A stretch of DNA of 41,764 bases from Synechococcus sp. J7-Johnson (GCF_024345795.1 NZ_JAGQBU010000025.1:1-41764); one strand, 5' to 3'. Positions 18,633 through 27,940 are shown, numbered from the stretch's first letter. Notes: generated by a model from the sequence alone, not told the origin. Numbers and translations: made by a program.

Positions 18633-19858
18633 TGCTGTCTGCGGCCTTTCCGCTAGAGGCTCCCTTCCGGATCGACCAGGTCACCCAGGCCCCTGGTCTG
18701 ATGGCAGGCCTGTTCCTGGCGCAGGTGCTGATGGCTCTGCTGATCCACCTGGCCGGCGCCTACCGCCGGCCACGGCTGTGGTGGGCCGCCGCCGTGGTGC
18801 TGCTGCTGCTGGTGCTGGTGTTCTTCACCCTGGGCAGCTGGGGCAACAGCGACACCACCCGCTTTTCCCACTACATGGCGGTGGATCCGGAGAGGGGACC
18901 GCCGGAGCCTCTCTGGCGCCTGCTGCGGCCGCTGGTGCTGCTGCTGCCCTACCGCATGGCCACCGTGCATGGGCTGGTGGTCGCTGGTTATGCGGCAGCG
19001 CCGCTGCTGATGGCTCGGGCCTGGGGTGTGCCCGCCTGGGGTGGCTGGTGGAGTCTGCTGATCTGCTGCAGCCCGATGCTGCGGGGTTTCATGCAGAACG
19101 CCCACAGCCGTCAGGCCCTGGCGGTGCTGCTGCTCCTGCCGCTGATGCTCTGGGCGGCCCGCCAGTTCCGCCCCCAACGTCTTTGGCTGGGGCTGGGGGT
19201 GATCCTCTCGGCGCTCACCCACAGCACCATCGTCTGGAATCTGCTGATCAGCCTCAGTCCCCTGGCCATGCGCCTGCCGGAGTCGCTGGCCATGGCGGCC
19301 GGGCGCTGCCGAGATATCTGGTCGCTCCCTGGCTGGCGGCGCTGGCTGGTTCTGCTGTCGGTGCTCGCTGGTGGGGCCCTGATCACCCTGGTGGGGATCA
19401 CGGCCCTCCAGCGCCTGCAGGACTACTCATTCGATGCTTATTTCAGTGATTATTCGATCCGCAGGATCGTGGGCCGTCTGCAGCGCGCACTGACCCTGGG
19501 TGTCCTGCTGGCCTGCGCCCAGAAGCGGCTCTCGCCCTTGCGGTTGCTGCGCTGTGAACATACCCGGCTGCTGATGGTCTTCGGAGTGGCCTACCTGCTG
19601 ATCCAGGCCTCGGTCAGCCACCAGTGGCTGCCCCAGGTCACCAGCCGCCTGGCAGACAGCGTCGCCTTCCTGCTGCTGATCAGCTTCCTGATCTGGCTCA
19701 ACCACTACGACGCGCACTGGTGTGTAATCCCAGCGGTCTACGTCACGTTCCAGTACTGGTTCGAGGGCCGCATCCTTCCCTCCGCCGGCTTGGATTGCGG
19801 CCAGAACGACGACTTCCTCTGCGTGCCAGATCGCTGGCCATGGCAGGTGCGCTGGTGA
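18632..19858 (+). CDS. EpsG/Wzy-like polysaccharide membrane protein, copy 2
   Basis: A 408-residue tandem paralogue of the preceding gene with the same helix pattern. Shared landmarks are FFTLGSWGNSDTTRFSHY, LPYRMATVHGLVVAGYAAAPLL, SLLICCSPMLRGFMQNAHSRQALAVLLLLP, WLPQVTSRLAD and the C-terminal CGQNDDFLCVPDRWPWQVR. The strongest conservation is in the S-W-G-N-S-D-T-T loop, the H-G-L-V-V-A-G-Y segment and the C-terminal D-D-x-F-L-C-x-P-D-R-W-P-W-Q tail, which are likely functional sites. The ATG at 18632 shares a base with the upstream TGA. The next gene is convergent, 25 bases away. Confidence 0.78.
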   Translation: MLSAAFPLEAPFRIDQVTQAPGLMAGLFLAQVLMALLIHLAGAYRRPRLWWAAAVVLLLLVLVFFTLGSWGNSDTTRFSHYMAVDPERGPPEPLWRLLRPLVLLLPYRMATVHGLVVAGYAAAPLLMARAWGVPAWGGWWSLLICCSPMLRGFMQNAHSRQALAVLLLLPLMLWAARQFRPQRLWLGLGVILSALTHSTIVWNLLISLSPLAMRLPESLAMAAGRCRDIWSLPGWRRWLVLLSVLAGGALITLVGITALQRLQDYSFDAYFSDYSIRRIVGRLQRALTLGVLLACAQKRLSPLRLLRCEHTRLLMVFGVAYLLIQASVSHQWLPQVTSRLADSVAFLLLISFLIWLNHYDAHWCVIPAVYVTFQYWFEGRILPSAGLDCGQNDDFLCVPDRWPWQVRW

Positions 19859-19883
19859 TCAGGCAGGTGATCCAGTCCAGGCC

Positions 19884-21206
19884 TCACCAGCGCTCCTGAT
19901 CGAGCCGCTCACCGCGCAACTGGCGCAGCTTTTCCCCCAGGGCCGGTCCTGCGGCGTACCCAGCTTCCAGCAGCTCCCGGGCGCTGGTGGGAGAGGCCAG
20001 GCAGCGCCAGCGCAGCAACCAGCGCAGCAGCCCCCGTCGCCAGACACCAGGCGGCCCGCTCACCAGCGCCAGGATCACCGCTTCCGGCGTCAGCCCCCCC
20101 CGCTCCAGGGCCAGGCTCAGCTGCGCCGGGCTGACGCCTGGCTCAAGGCCGGGTTTCGACAGCCAGTCGCGCAGCCGCACCAGGCCGCGCAGGCTCAGCT
20201 GGCTGCGGTGGGGCAGCTGCAGCTGGTCGGCCAGAGCCAGGGGATCCGCCAGGGGGGCCAGCAGGGCCACCATCAACCACTGCTCCTGGGGCCAGGGGGG
20301 TAATTGAGTCAGGGCCAGCAGCCGCTGGGCCCAGTGCAGCCGTCGCCGCCAGTTCCGGTCTTGCTGGAGGACGGGATCCAGCAGTTCGAGGGCCTGCCAG
20401 TGCTGCAGCAGCTCCAGGGCCCGCGGCCAGGGTTCACGTCCGAGCAGCAGCTCCAGCTCCTTGCGCAGGCGGCTGCCCAGGGAAGGGGGCACCCCCGGGC
20501 TGGCGCTGGGTTTGGCCTCACCTCGGCGCCAGGGCCAGGCCGCGAGGGTGTGCTGCCACTGCGCCAGGGCCTCAGGCGCCAGCTCCAGGCCCAGCCGGGC
20601 GCTGTAGCGGGCCGCCCGCACGATCCGGGTGGGATCGTCCTGAAGGCTGTGCCCGTGCAGGAAGCGCAGGCGCCGGGCCGCCAGATCCTCCCGCCCGCCG
20701 AAGGGGTCCAGCAGCTGACTTTCGAGGGCATCGGCGTGGGCTGCCTCGGCCCGCTCCAGCTGCTCGACATCCAGCAGCAGGGCGATGGCGTTGATGCTCA
20801 GATCGCGGCGCGCCAGGTCATCCGCCAGGGAGCCGTAGCAGACGCTGGGATTGGCGCCGGGTTCCTCGTACCACTCGCGCCGGGCGGTGGCCAGATCCAG
20901 CAGCACCCCGTCGATGTCCAGTTCGGCGGTGCCGAACTCCTCATGCAGCTGGCAGCGACGCAGGCTGTGCCCCAGCAGCTCGGCCAGCTGGCGGGCGATG
21001 CGGTGGGCGGCCGGCGTCCCGGGTTCAGACCCGGATTGCTCGACCACCAGGTCGAGGTCGGGCAGGCCACGCCAGGGATCCCTGTGCACCCTGTGCAGCA
21101 GCAGATCCCGCACTGCCCCGCCCACCAGGGCCACCCGCAGGGGAGCGGCGGCTTCGACCACGAGCTGCAGGGCCCGCCGCAGGGGGGGCTCGAGCTGGAT
21201 CAGCAC
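19884..21206 (-). CDS. cca: CCA-adding / poly(A) polymerase-family tRNA nucleotidyltransferase
   Basis: A 440-residue class II nucleotidyltransferase. The head domain has LRVALVGGAVRDLLL, the metal-binding DLDLVVE (D-x-D) and DIDGVLLDLATARREWY; the nucleotide-selection motif RRDLSINAIAL follows, then DDPTRIVRAARYSARLGLEL of the neck. The C-terminal half is Leu-rich and helical, as in bacterial enzymes. It adds or repairs the 3' CCA end of tRNAs. The start is taken as GTG 21206 (VLIQLEPPLRRALQ), overlapping the upstream stop by seven bases; the frame is open much further but there it lies antisense to another gene and is not family-like. Confidence 0.9.
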   Translation of the reverse strand: MLIQLEPPLRRALQLVVEAAAPLRVALVGGAVRDLLLHRVHRDPWRGLPDLDLVVEQSGSEPGTPAAHRIARQLAELLGHSLRRCQLHEEFGTAELDIDGVLLDLATARREWYEEPGANPSVCYGSLADDLARRDLSINAIALLLDVEQLERAEAAHADALESQLLDPFGGREDLAARRLRFLHGHSLQDDPTRIVRAARYSARLGLELAPEALAQWQHTLAAWPWRRGEAKPSASPGVPPSLGSRLRKELELLLGREPWPRALELLQHWQALELLDPVLQQDRNWRRRLHWAQRLLALTQLPPWPQEQWLMVALLAPLADPLALADQLQLPHRSQLSLRGLVRLRDWLSKPGLEPGVSPAQLSLALERGGLTPEAVILALVSGPPGVWRRGLLRWLLRWRCLASPTSARELLEAGYAAGPALGEKLRQLRGERLDQERW

Positions 21207-22282
21207 GGGGTCACCAGACGTTGGGTGAGCAAGGCCATGCGCCGCACCCGCACCAGACGATGCAGGAACTCCAGTGGATGACGCCGGTAGCGGGGGTTGT
21301 GGGTCCACAGGGGCCGAAGGCTGAGCCAGACCACCTCGGCGCCGCTCAGGCTGTGCACCCCATAGAGCGCCGAGGTGAGGCCGGCCACCACCAGGCGCCG
21401 GCCGGGCGCCGCCTGCTGAAGAGTCCGCACCAGCACCTCCACAGGCACTGCGCTGCGCAACACGGCGGCCACTCCGGCTGGCGGTTCGGGACCGAAGCTG
21501 CCGCTGGTCGGTGCCTTCGGATGCTCGATCAGCAGCAGGCGATCCAGTGACGGATCGAAGCCCGGCAGCTGGGCGATCCAGGCCTCGAGCAGTTCCGCTG
21601 GCAGGCGCTCCCCTGGGAACTGATGGGCCAGGTTGGGGAGGGAGCAGAGCCAGAGCGCCCGCTCCGGCCGGGTGGCCGCGAGGCAGGCCTCCACGAACGG
21701 CTGGCAGGCCGCATCGAAGCTGGCCACCAGGGCTTCGAACAGTCGCGCGCGGGTGCCCAGCGGCACGGGATCCACCGGCCCATGGGGGCGGTGCCAGTGC
21801 GGTTGGGCGCCTTCGAGCACAGCGTGCACCCGTCGGCCCGGCTCCGGGATCGGCCGGTTGAGCAGGCTGGGCAGGATCGCCTTCAGCTCGCGGGCGCAGC
21901 GGTAGTAGAGGCCCAGGCCATCGCCGCAGATCAGCCAGGTGGGAATCCCCAGCCGCTCGCAGGGGTCCCGCTGCACCTGCTGCCATTGGTTGTTGAGGCA
22001 GGCCAGGTCGTAGGTGCCTGGCTCGAGGGCCTCCGGCTCCCGTACGAGGTGCACCGGAGCCATGGCTTCAGGATCCAGCTGGCGCAGTTGCTCCAGCCAG
22101 CGCTCGATTGCCCCGTGCTGCTCGGCCAGACGCAGGGGATCCCAGGTGATGGCACCGGTGAGCAGCAGAGCGATCTCCGCGGCACCCCCACCCAGCTCCG
22201 GCCGCTTCAGAACCACCGCCAGCTGGTTGACGAGATGGATCAGCCCTCCGCTGAGCACCAGCACCCTGGGAGCTGTGCTCAC
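21200..22282 (-). CDS. Putative glycosyltransferase with DG and HP motifs (polysialyltransferase-like)
   Basis: A 360-residue protein of uncertain family. It opens with a Rossmann-like strand PRVLVLSGGLIHLVNQLAVV, then has LICGDGLGLYYRCARELK, LLLIEHPKAP and GLTSALYGVHSLSGAEV. In bacterial sialyl- and polysialyltransferases (GT38, GT52, GT80) a D/E-D/E-G motif, an HP motif and a Ser/Thr motif occur in the same order with similar spacing, and the segments here fit that pattern, though the first is only GDG. It could transfer sialic acid, Kdo or another nonulosonic acid to a surface glycan. It overlaps uvrD upstream (ATGA) and the CCA enzyme gene downstream. No signal peptide or membrane helix is visible. 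Confidence 0.65.
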   Translation of the reverse strand: MSTAPRVLVLSGGLIHLVNQLAVVLKRPELGGGAAEIALLLTGAITWDPLRLAEQHGAIERWLEQLRQLDPEAMAPVHLVREPEALEPGTYDLACLNNQWQQVQRDPCERLGIPTWLICGDGLGLYYRCARELKAILPSLLNRPIPEPGRRVHAVLEGAQPHWHRPHGPVDPVPLGTRARLFEALVASFDAACQPFVEACLAATRPERALWLCSLPNLAHQFPGERLPAELLEAWIAQLPGFDPSLDRLLLIEHPKAPTSGSFGPEPPAGVAAVLRSAVPVEVLVRTLQQAAPGRRLVVAGLTSALYGVHSLSGAEVVWLSLRPLWTHNPRYRRHPLEFLHRLVRVRRMALLTQRLVTPC

Positions 22283-24681
22283 AGGGGCTCGATCGGTGCC
22301 AGGCGCGGATCGAGGATCTTCGGGCCCATACCCTCGAACTTCACCGCGATCGAGATCTTCTCGCCGCTGCCGAACAGGTGGGTGATCGTGCCGTCACCGA
22401 AGCTGGCGTGGCGCAACTGATCGCCAATGGCCCAGGCCCTTGGCGGGGCCCGGCGGCGCACCGCATTGGTCGGGGCCGCGGCGCTGCCGCCGGCGGCCAC
22501 CCGCTGGCTTTCCTCTCGATCGATTCTGGTGAGGCGATCCAGCCGCTGCTCCCGCCGGATGGCGGCACCACCGCTGTGGGGAATGTCGCCCTGCACCAGC
22601 TCCGGCGGCAGCTCCGAGAGGAACACCGACGGCACCGCCGGCTCGCGCATGCCGCCCCACAGGCGCCGCTCGCTGGCGTGGGAGAGGAACAGGCGCTCCT
22701 TGGCGCGGGTGATGCCCACGTAGCAGAGGCGCCGCTCCTCCTCGAGGGCGGCGGGATCCTCCAGCGAGCGGTAGCTCGGGAAGAGGCCCTGCTCCAGGCC
22801 CACCATGCACACCACGGGAAACTCCAGGCCCTTGCTGGCGTGCAGGGTCATCAAGGTGACCCGGTCCTGCTCGGTGTCCTTGCTGTCGGCGTCGCTGGCC
22901 AGGGCGGCGGAAGCCAGGAAGCCCTCCAGCGAGCCCTCCTCGTTTTCCTCCTGGTATTGCAGGGCCGCGTTCACCAGCTCCTGCAGGTTGCGGCGGCGTT
23001 CCTCGGCCTCGTCGGTGCCCTCGGTGATCAGCTCGGCCAGGTAGCCGCTCTGCTCCATCACCCGCTGCACCAGTTCCGATGGGGGTGCGTCCTGGATGCG
23101 GCGGTTCAGATCGGTAATCAATTCGCTGAACTGAAGCAGACCCTTGGCTGAACGGCCCGCCAGAGAGCGCACCGCCTCCGCATCGTTCACCACTTCCCAG
23201 AGCGGCAGACCCAGCTGGGCCGCGGCGTCGGTGAGCCGCTGCACGGTGGTCTTGCCGATGCCGCGGCGCGGCACGTTCAGCACCCGCAGCAGGCTGACGC
23301 TGTCGGCCGGGTTGACCAGCAGACGCAGGTAGGCGAGCACGTCCTTGATCTCGCGCCGGTCGTAGAAGCGCAGGCCCCCGACCACGATGTAAGGGATGCC
23401 CCAACGCACCAGCGATTCCTCCATCGCCCGGCTCTGGGCGTTGGTGCGATAAAGAATCGCCATGTCGCCCCAGCTCAGCTCGGGGTGGGCAGCCTCGAGC
23501 ATGCGCAGCCGGTGCACCACCGCCTCGGCCTCGGCGATCTCGTCGTCGCAGCGGGTGAGGGTGATCGGTTCCCCTTCACCGCGGGTGGGGCGCAGCACCT
23601 TGTCGATGCGTTCGCTGTTGTGGGCGATCAGGGCGTTGGCCGCCTCCAGGATCGTGGCGGTGGAGCGGTAGTTCTCCTCCAGCTTCACCATCGTCCGGGT
23701 GGCCTCGTCACTGGCCCGATCGCCGAAGTCGTCCTGGAAGCCCATCAGGATGGTGAAATCGGCGGCGCGGAAGCTGTAGATGCTCTGGTCGGCGTCGCCC
23801 ACCACGAAGACCGAGCGCTGGCCCCAGTCGTCGAAGTGCTCGGGTTCGCGGCCGCCGGTCACCAGCAGCTTGATCAGGTCGTACTGGGTGCGGTTGGTGT
23901 CCTGGTATTCATCCACCAGCACATGGCGGAAGCGGCCGTGCCAGTAGTGGCGCACCTGCTCGTTGCTCTGCAGCAGCTGCACCGGCAGCAGCAGCAGGTC
24001 GTCGAAGTCGAGGGCGTTGTTGGCCGCCAGGGCACGCCGGTAGAGCCGGTAGGCCTCGGCTTCCTTGCGGCCGCGCATCCCCTCGGCCTTCGCCTCCATC
24101 ACATCGGGCAGCCAGCCCTGATTCTTGGCATTGCTGATGGCCCAGCGCACTTTCTTGGGCTCGAAGCGCTTGGGATCAAGACCCAGCTCCTGGGTGACGA
24201 TTTCCTTGACCAGGGTCTGGGCGTCGGTTTCGTCGTAGATCGAGAACTGGCGGGTCCAGGTGAGGCCTTCGGGGTCCTTGTACTTGTCGATGTCGAAGCG
24301 CAGCAGCCGCGCGAACAGGGCGTGGAAGGTACCGATCCAGAGCTCTTTGGTGACCTCCCGGTAGATGCGGTTACGAAGCTGCCGCTGCTGCTGGGGCTGC
24401 AGGGTGCTGAACGGCTGGCCGAACTGGCTGGTGGCGAGCCTCTGGGCCAGCAGCAGCTCCAGCCGTTCCTTCATCTCCCGCGCCGCCTTGTTTGTGAAGG
24501 TGACGGCCAGCAGCTGGTGCGGATCGACGCCGTGGTGGCCGATCAGGTGGGCGATGCGGTGGGTGAGGGCGCGGGTCTTGCCGCTGCCGGCGCCGGCCAC
24601 CACAAGGAGCGGGCCGGTGTGATGGTCCACCGCCCGGCGCTGGGCGTAATTGAGGCCGGCCAGGAAGCTCATCGGTGTCAT
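22279..24681 (-). CDS. pcrA: UvrD/PcrA-type ATP-dependent DNA helicase
   Basis: An 800-residue superfamily 1A helicase with all motifs: the Q-motif LNYAQRRAV, Walker A VAGAGSGKTRAL, motif Ib/Ic VTFTNKAAREMKER, motif II LVDEYQDTN, motif III GDADQSIYSFRAAD, motif IV LEENYRST, motif V VTLMTLHASKGLEFPVVCMVGLE and motif VI YVGITRAKERLFL. It unwinds DNA 3'-5' in excision repair and in clearing replication obstacles. A start three codons downstream (MSFLAG) is equally possible. The C-terminal 120 residues are basic and variable with a final Tudor-like segment (LRHASFGDGTITHL), as in PcrA. It shares a 98-base divergent spacer with the membrane protein at 24779. Confidence 0.96.
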   Translation of the reverse strand: MTPMSFLAGLNYAQRRAVDHHTGPLLVVAGAGSGKTRALTHRIAHLIGHHGVDPHQLLAVTFTNKAAREMKERLELLLAQRLATSQFGQPFSTLQPQQQRQLRNRIYREVTKELWIGTFHALFARLLRFDIDKYKDPEGLTWTRQFSIYDETDAQTLVKEIVTQELGLDPKRFEPKKVRWAISNAKNQGWLPDVMEAKAEGMRGRKEAEAYRLYRRALAANNALDFDDLLLLPVQLLQSNEQVRHYWHGRFRHVLVDEYQDTNRTQYDLIKLLVTGGREPEHFDDWGQRSVFVVGDADQSIYSFRAADFTILMGFQDDFGDRASDEATRTMVKLEENYRSTATILEAANALIAHNSERIDKVLRPTRGEGEPITLTRCDDEIAEAEAVVHRLRMLEAAHPELSWGDMAILYRTNAQSRAMEESLVRWGIPYIVVGGLRFYDRREIKDVLAYLRLLVNPADSVSLLRVLNVPRRGIGKTTVQRLTDAAAQLGLPLWEVVNDAEAVRSLAGRSAKGLLQFSELITDLNRRIQDAPPSELVQRVMEQSGYLAELITEGTDEAEERRRNLQELVNAALQYQEENEEGSLEGFLASAALASDADSKDTEQDRVTLMTLHASKGLEFPVVCMVGLEQGLFPSYRSLEDPAALEEERRLCYVGITRAKERLFLSHASERRLWGGMREPAVPSVFLSELPPELVQGDIPHSGGAAIRREQRLDRLTRIDREESQRVAAGGSAAAPTNAVRRRAPPRAWAIGDQLRHASFGDGTITHLFGSGEKISIAVKFEGMGPKILDPRLAPIEPL

Positions 24682-24723
24682 TGTATTCAGCGCTTTGCGG
24701 CGCTCAGGGAGGCGATGTCGAAG

Positions 24724-24765
24724 CCTGACCTAGGATTTAGAGGCGGTATGAGCCCCAGGTCAGGC
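24724..24765. promoter_or_regulatory. Inverted repeat upstream of the GT-C-like gene
   Basis: GCCTGACCT (24723-24731) and AGGTCAGGC (24757-24765) form a perfect nine-base inverted repeat separated by 25 bases. It lies 14 bases before ATG 24779, in the divergent spacer with uvrD. It may be an operator with two half sites or an mRNA hairpin in the leader; there is no T-run to make it a terminator. Confidence 0.4.
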
Positions 24766-24778
24766 CAGCCACGCGCTC

Positions 24779-26098
24779 ATGCAGAGGATCACTGCTGATT
24801 GGGCCGCACCACTCCTTGACATTGGCCGCCGCCTGTCGGATCTGCTCCGGCGAACGGCAGTCTCCCGGCGGACTGGCCTGGTGGCGGTGCTGTTGGTGAT
24901 CACGTGGTTCACCGGTGCGCGGCTGCTGAACGAAGGTCTCCACGCCCACATATACGACTTTGGCAACGAAGCTCTTCGGGCCGTGCAGGCCTGGGAGAAC
25001 CACGGCTTCTTTTCAATGGGCGGGATGTATCCATGGGGCCGCGGCTATTTCGATGCGGCCAGCTTTCCGCAAACGATCTACCGATCCAAGACCCCCCTCG
25101 CTCTGCTGCCGCTGTGGCTCGGTTACAGGCTGGTGGGTGAATCCGGCTTTCACCTGTTCAAGCTCTACTGGTCCCTGGCGGTGGTGCTGCTGATGGGGCT
25201 TCTGCTGGCGGCCATCGCCACATCCTGCTTCGCCTCCCGACGTGTCGGCGACAGGCAGCTGGTGTTCGCATCCACCTACGCCATCGCGATCACCAACGAG
25301 GCTCTGCTGCGCTACTGCTTGGTCGATGAACCTCAGTATCTCGGGCTATTCCTGCACCTGCTGGGCGTGTTCCTGCTGCTGAAGTGGCTGCGAGGGCCCA
25401 CCGCCCGTGCTGCGGGGTTGCGTGGGGTGATCGGTGTCTTCTTCCTGGCCTCCTGGACTTACCCGATCCTGGGCGGCATCAACGCGGTGATCGCCATGGG
25501 GCTGAAGCGGTTGCGGCCCGATCGTCGCCTGCGTTGGGCGCTGGGGGCTATCGGGCTCGCTTCCCTGCTGGGACCTGTTCTCTATTTCCTCCAACGCTGG
25601 ACGGTGAGCGCGATGTTCCCCGACCGGTTGGTGGGCCAGCGCCTGCCCACCCGGATGGGATTCACGCCGGACAACAATTTTCACGACGGTGTCTTTGACG
25701 CCCTGAACTTTCTGTTTTGGCAGAAATCAGGAGAGACCCTGGAATCATCGGGAGTGGCCCCCTCCCACGCGATCGAGCATTACGCCGTGTGGATTCTCGG
25801 GATGGTGTTGTTCGTGCTCTGCCTTTCCCGCATCCGCCGGGACCGCCAGCTTCTCCTGATCCTTAGCGCCGGTCAGATGTGGCTGTTCATCCCCCTGTTT
25901 CACCAGACGCTGAGCCAGCACCCTTGGATCTACGGCCTGCTCTTCACCCCCACAGTAGTGCTCGGCTGGGTCGGTGCTCCCACCCTGCTGCTGCCCCACC
26001 GCCCGGGCGACAGCTTCCCGGCTTTCGTGATGGTGGGTGTGGCCGTACTGATCTGGGCCATCCAGCTGCGTTTCTTCCTGGTGAACTACCTGGGCTGA
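24779..26098 (+). CDS. Polytopic membrane protein, GT-C glycosyltransferase-like
   Basis: A 439-residue membrane protein with roughly ten hydrophobic helices. After the first helix (LVAVLLVITWFTGARLL) comes a large periplasmic loop with IYDFGNEALRAVQAWENHGFF, MYPWGRGYFD and YRSKTPLALLPLWLGY. A long loop rich in acidic/aromatic residues after the first helix is typical of GT-C enzymes (GT39/GT83-like) that use polyprenyl-linked sugars on the outer face. I see no exact D-D or E-x-D motif, so the assignment is tentative. It opens a rightward run of glycosyltransferases to 29869, and the gap to the next gene is only about 40 bases. Confidence 0.7.
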   Translation: MQRITADWAAPLLDIGRRLSDLLRRTAVSRRTGLVAVLLVITWFTGARLLNEGLHAHIYDFGNEALRAVQAWENHGFFSMGGMYPWGRGYFDAASFPQTIYRSKTPLALLPLWLGYRLVGESGFHLFKLYWSLAVVLLMGLLLAAIATSCFASRRVGDRQLVFASTYAIAITNEALLRYCLVDEPQYLGLFLHLLGVFLLLKWLRGPTARAAGLRGVIGVFFLASWTYPILGGINAVIAMGLKRLRPDRRLRWALGAIGLASLLGPVLYFLQRWTVSAMFPDRLVGQRLPTRMGFTPDNNFHDGVFDALNFLFWQKSGETLESSGVAPSHAIEHYAVWILGMVLFVLCLSRIRRDRQLLLILSAGQMWLFIPLFHQTLSQHPWIYGLLFTPTVVLGWVGAPTLLLPHRPGDSFPAFVMVGVAVLIWAIQLRFFLVNYLG

Positions 26099-26136
26099 CG
26101 TGGCGGTGAGGTGCGGCCGGGCAACGAGACCTACAT

Positions 26137-26877
26137 TTGACCCTGCTTCGATTGGCCTGCATCCGTTTGTCTGAACCGATCCCGGTCTTCATCGGTTACG
26201 ACCCGCGAGAGCGGGCCGCCACCAACGTGCTGATTGACAGCCTCTACCAGCACAGCAGTGCGCCGCTGGCGATCACACCTCTGGTGACCCCCCAGCTGGA
26301 GCGCCAGGGCCTTTACCACCGGGGGAAGGATCCGAAGCAGAGCACGGCCTTCTCCTTCACCCGCTTCCTGGTGCCCCATCTGATGGGCTATCAGGGCTGG
26401 GCCGTCTTCATGGACTGCGACATGCTCTGCCGCGGCGATATCGCCGAGCTCTGGGCCGAGCGCAGCGACGACTACGCCCTGATGTGCGTGCAGCACGAGC
26501 ACGTGCCGGCGGAAACCGTGAAATTCCTCGGCGAGGTGCAGAGCGCCTACCCGAAGAAGAACTGGAGCTCCCTGATGCTGCTCAACTGCGGCCGCTGCCA
26601 GGCCCTGACCCCCGAATACGTCAATAGCGCCAGCGGCCTGGAGCTGCACCGCTTCCACTGGCTGGCTGGCGATCATGAGATCGGTGCCCTCGACGGTCGC
26701 TGGAACCACCTGGTGGATGTGCAGGCCGCCCCGACGGCCGCAGTGGCAGAAGGAGGCCCAACCCTGCTGCATTGGACCCTGGGGGGCCCCTGGTTCCGGG
26801 AGCAGCGCACCATGGGCGGTCCGCTGGCGGCGGAATGGTTCTCCGCCCGCGACGACGCCCTCAAGCTCTGGGACTGA
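26137..26877 (+). CDS. Glycosyltransferase with DxD motif (GT8-like)
   Basis: A 246-residue GT-A-like enzyme. It has IPVFIGYDPRERAATNVLIDSLYQHS at the N-terminus, TAFSFTRFLVPHL before the strand ending in VFMDCDMLCRGDI (the D-x-D metal/nucleotide-sugar motif), SLMLLNCGRC, and a final H-W-T-L-G-G-P-W-F segment. This pattern resembles GT8 and related bacterial transferases. The start is uncertain: TTG 26137 opens the frame, and TTG 26167, just before SEPIPVFIGYD, fits family N-termini better. It is followed by two GT2-like paralogues within 30 bases. Confidence 0.8.
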   Translation: MTLLRLACIRLSEPIPVFIGYDPRERAATNVLIDSLYQHSSAPLAITPLVTPQLERQGLYHRGKDPKQSTAFSFTRFLVPHLMGYQGWAVFMDCDMLCRGDIAELWAERSDDYALMCVQHEHVPAETVKFLGEVQSAYPKKNWSSLMLLNCGRCQALTPEYVNSASGLELHRFHWLAGDHEIGALDGRWNHLVDVQAAPTAAVAEGGPTLLHWTLGGPWFREQRTMGGPLAAEWFSARDDALKLWD

Positions 26878-26905
26878 CCTGTTGACAGCGCGCGAGACGG
26901 AGCCG

Positions 26906-27940
26906 ATGGTGCCGGCGCTGAGCGTGGTCACGGTCTGCATGAACCGCCGCGACCACCTGCTGCGCTCCGCCGCCGCCCTCAGTCGCTGGCCCCACCACAG
27001 TGAACACCTGATCGTGGACTGGAGCAGCACCGAGCCCCTGCGCCGCGAAGACCTGCCCTCGGATCCCCGCCTGCGGCTGCTGCGGGTGGAGGGGGAAGAC
27101 CGCTGGAACCTCTGCCGCGCCTACAACTTCGCCATCGCCCGTGCCCGCGGTTCCCTGCTGCTGAAGCTGGATGCGGACTGCTGGCCGAGCCAGCGATTCG
27201 ATCCCACAGCCGCCGGGTTAATGGTGGCCCTCGAAGCTCCTGACCCCGTCCTGGGAGCCGACGACCAGACGATGCTCTGTGCTCTCGGTAGTGGGCCCGA
27301 GGGCCGCAAGGGCCAGTTCCTGATGGCCCGCTCCCTGCTGGCGGAGGTGGGCGGCTACAACGAAGTGCTGGTTGGCTACGGCTTCGACGACAAGGACCTG
27401 GCGGCGCGGCTGGTGCAGCGTCTCGGTGTGGAGCCGGCCCGCATCCCCGCCGACTGGCTGGTGGTGATCCCCCACTCCGATGAGGAGCGGGCCGAGCAGG
27501 CACCGTCCGCTGGCCCCCTCGGGTTGCGGCGCTCCCAGGGGTTCGCCGCCATGCGGGCTTCCCGCCTGGCCAACCGGTTGCTGGCTGCCCAGCAGCCCTG
27601 GGGCCGGCGCTCTCGTGCCTCCCGCTACCTGGAGCAGCCCCAGGGGGTGTGGCGGCTGGAGCCGGGCAGCCTCCCCCAGCCCTCCCCGGCGCTGCAGGAG
27701 GAGGTGGAGCACGCCCGGCGCATGTCCTTCTGGGGCACCTTCCTGGCGATTCCGGAGGTGTTTCTCGAGCAGATGCCCTTCCCCCTGCTGCCCCCGGCGC
27801 GGGGTGGGCCCTGGCCGGTGCGCTGGTGGCATCGCCTCTACTGGTACAGCGGCCGCCAGCTGCTCCAGCTGCCTGTGCTGGCCCTGGCCCTGGTGCGCGA
27901 GGCCTTGCAGCTGGCCCGCCGCCGCCGGGAACGCCGCTGA
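26906..27940 (+). CDS. GT2-like glycosyltransferase, tandem copy 1
   Basis: A 344-residue GT-A enzyme. It begins ALSVVTVCMNRRDHLLRSAAALSRWP, has IVDWSS, then NLCRAYNFAIARARGSLLLKLDADCWP with the D-A-D metal motif, GRKGQFLMARSLLAEVGGYNE and YGFDDKDLAARLVQRLG (an E/D-D-x-D-L acceptor motif). The C-terminal half ends in a basic, partly hydrophobic helix that may lie on the membrane. Start chosen at ATG 26906; a TTG at 26882 is possible. The following gene is a clear paralogue over the whole length. Donor and acceptor are unknown; the context is surface-glycan assembly. Confidence 0.83.
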   Translation: MVPALSVVTVCMNRRDHLLRSAAALSRWPHHSEHLIVDWSSTEPLRREDLPSDPRLRLLRVEGEDRWNLCRAYNFAIARARGSLLLKLDADCWPSQRFDPTAAGLMVALEAPDPVLGADDQTMLCALGSGPEGRKGQFLMARSLLAEVGGYNEVLVGYGFDDKDLAARLVQRLGVEPARIPADWLVVIPHSDEERAEQAPSAGPLGLRRSQGFAAMRASRLANRLLAAQQPWGRRSRASRYLEQPQGVWRLEPGSLPQPSPALQEEVEHARRMSFWGTFLAIPEVFLEQMPFPLLPPARGGPWPVRWWHRLYWYSGRQLLQLPVLALALVREALQLARRRRERR

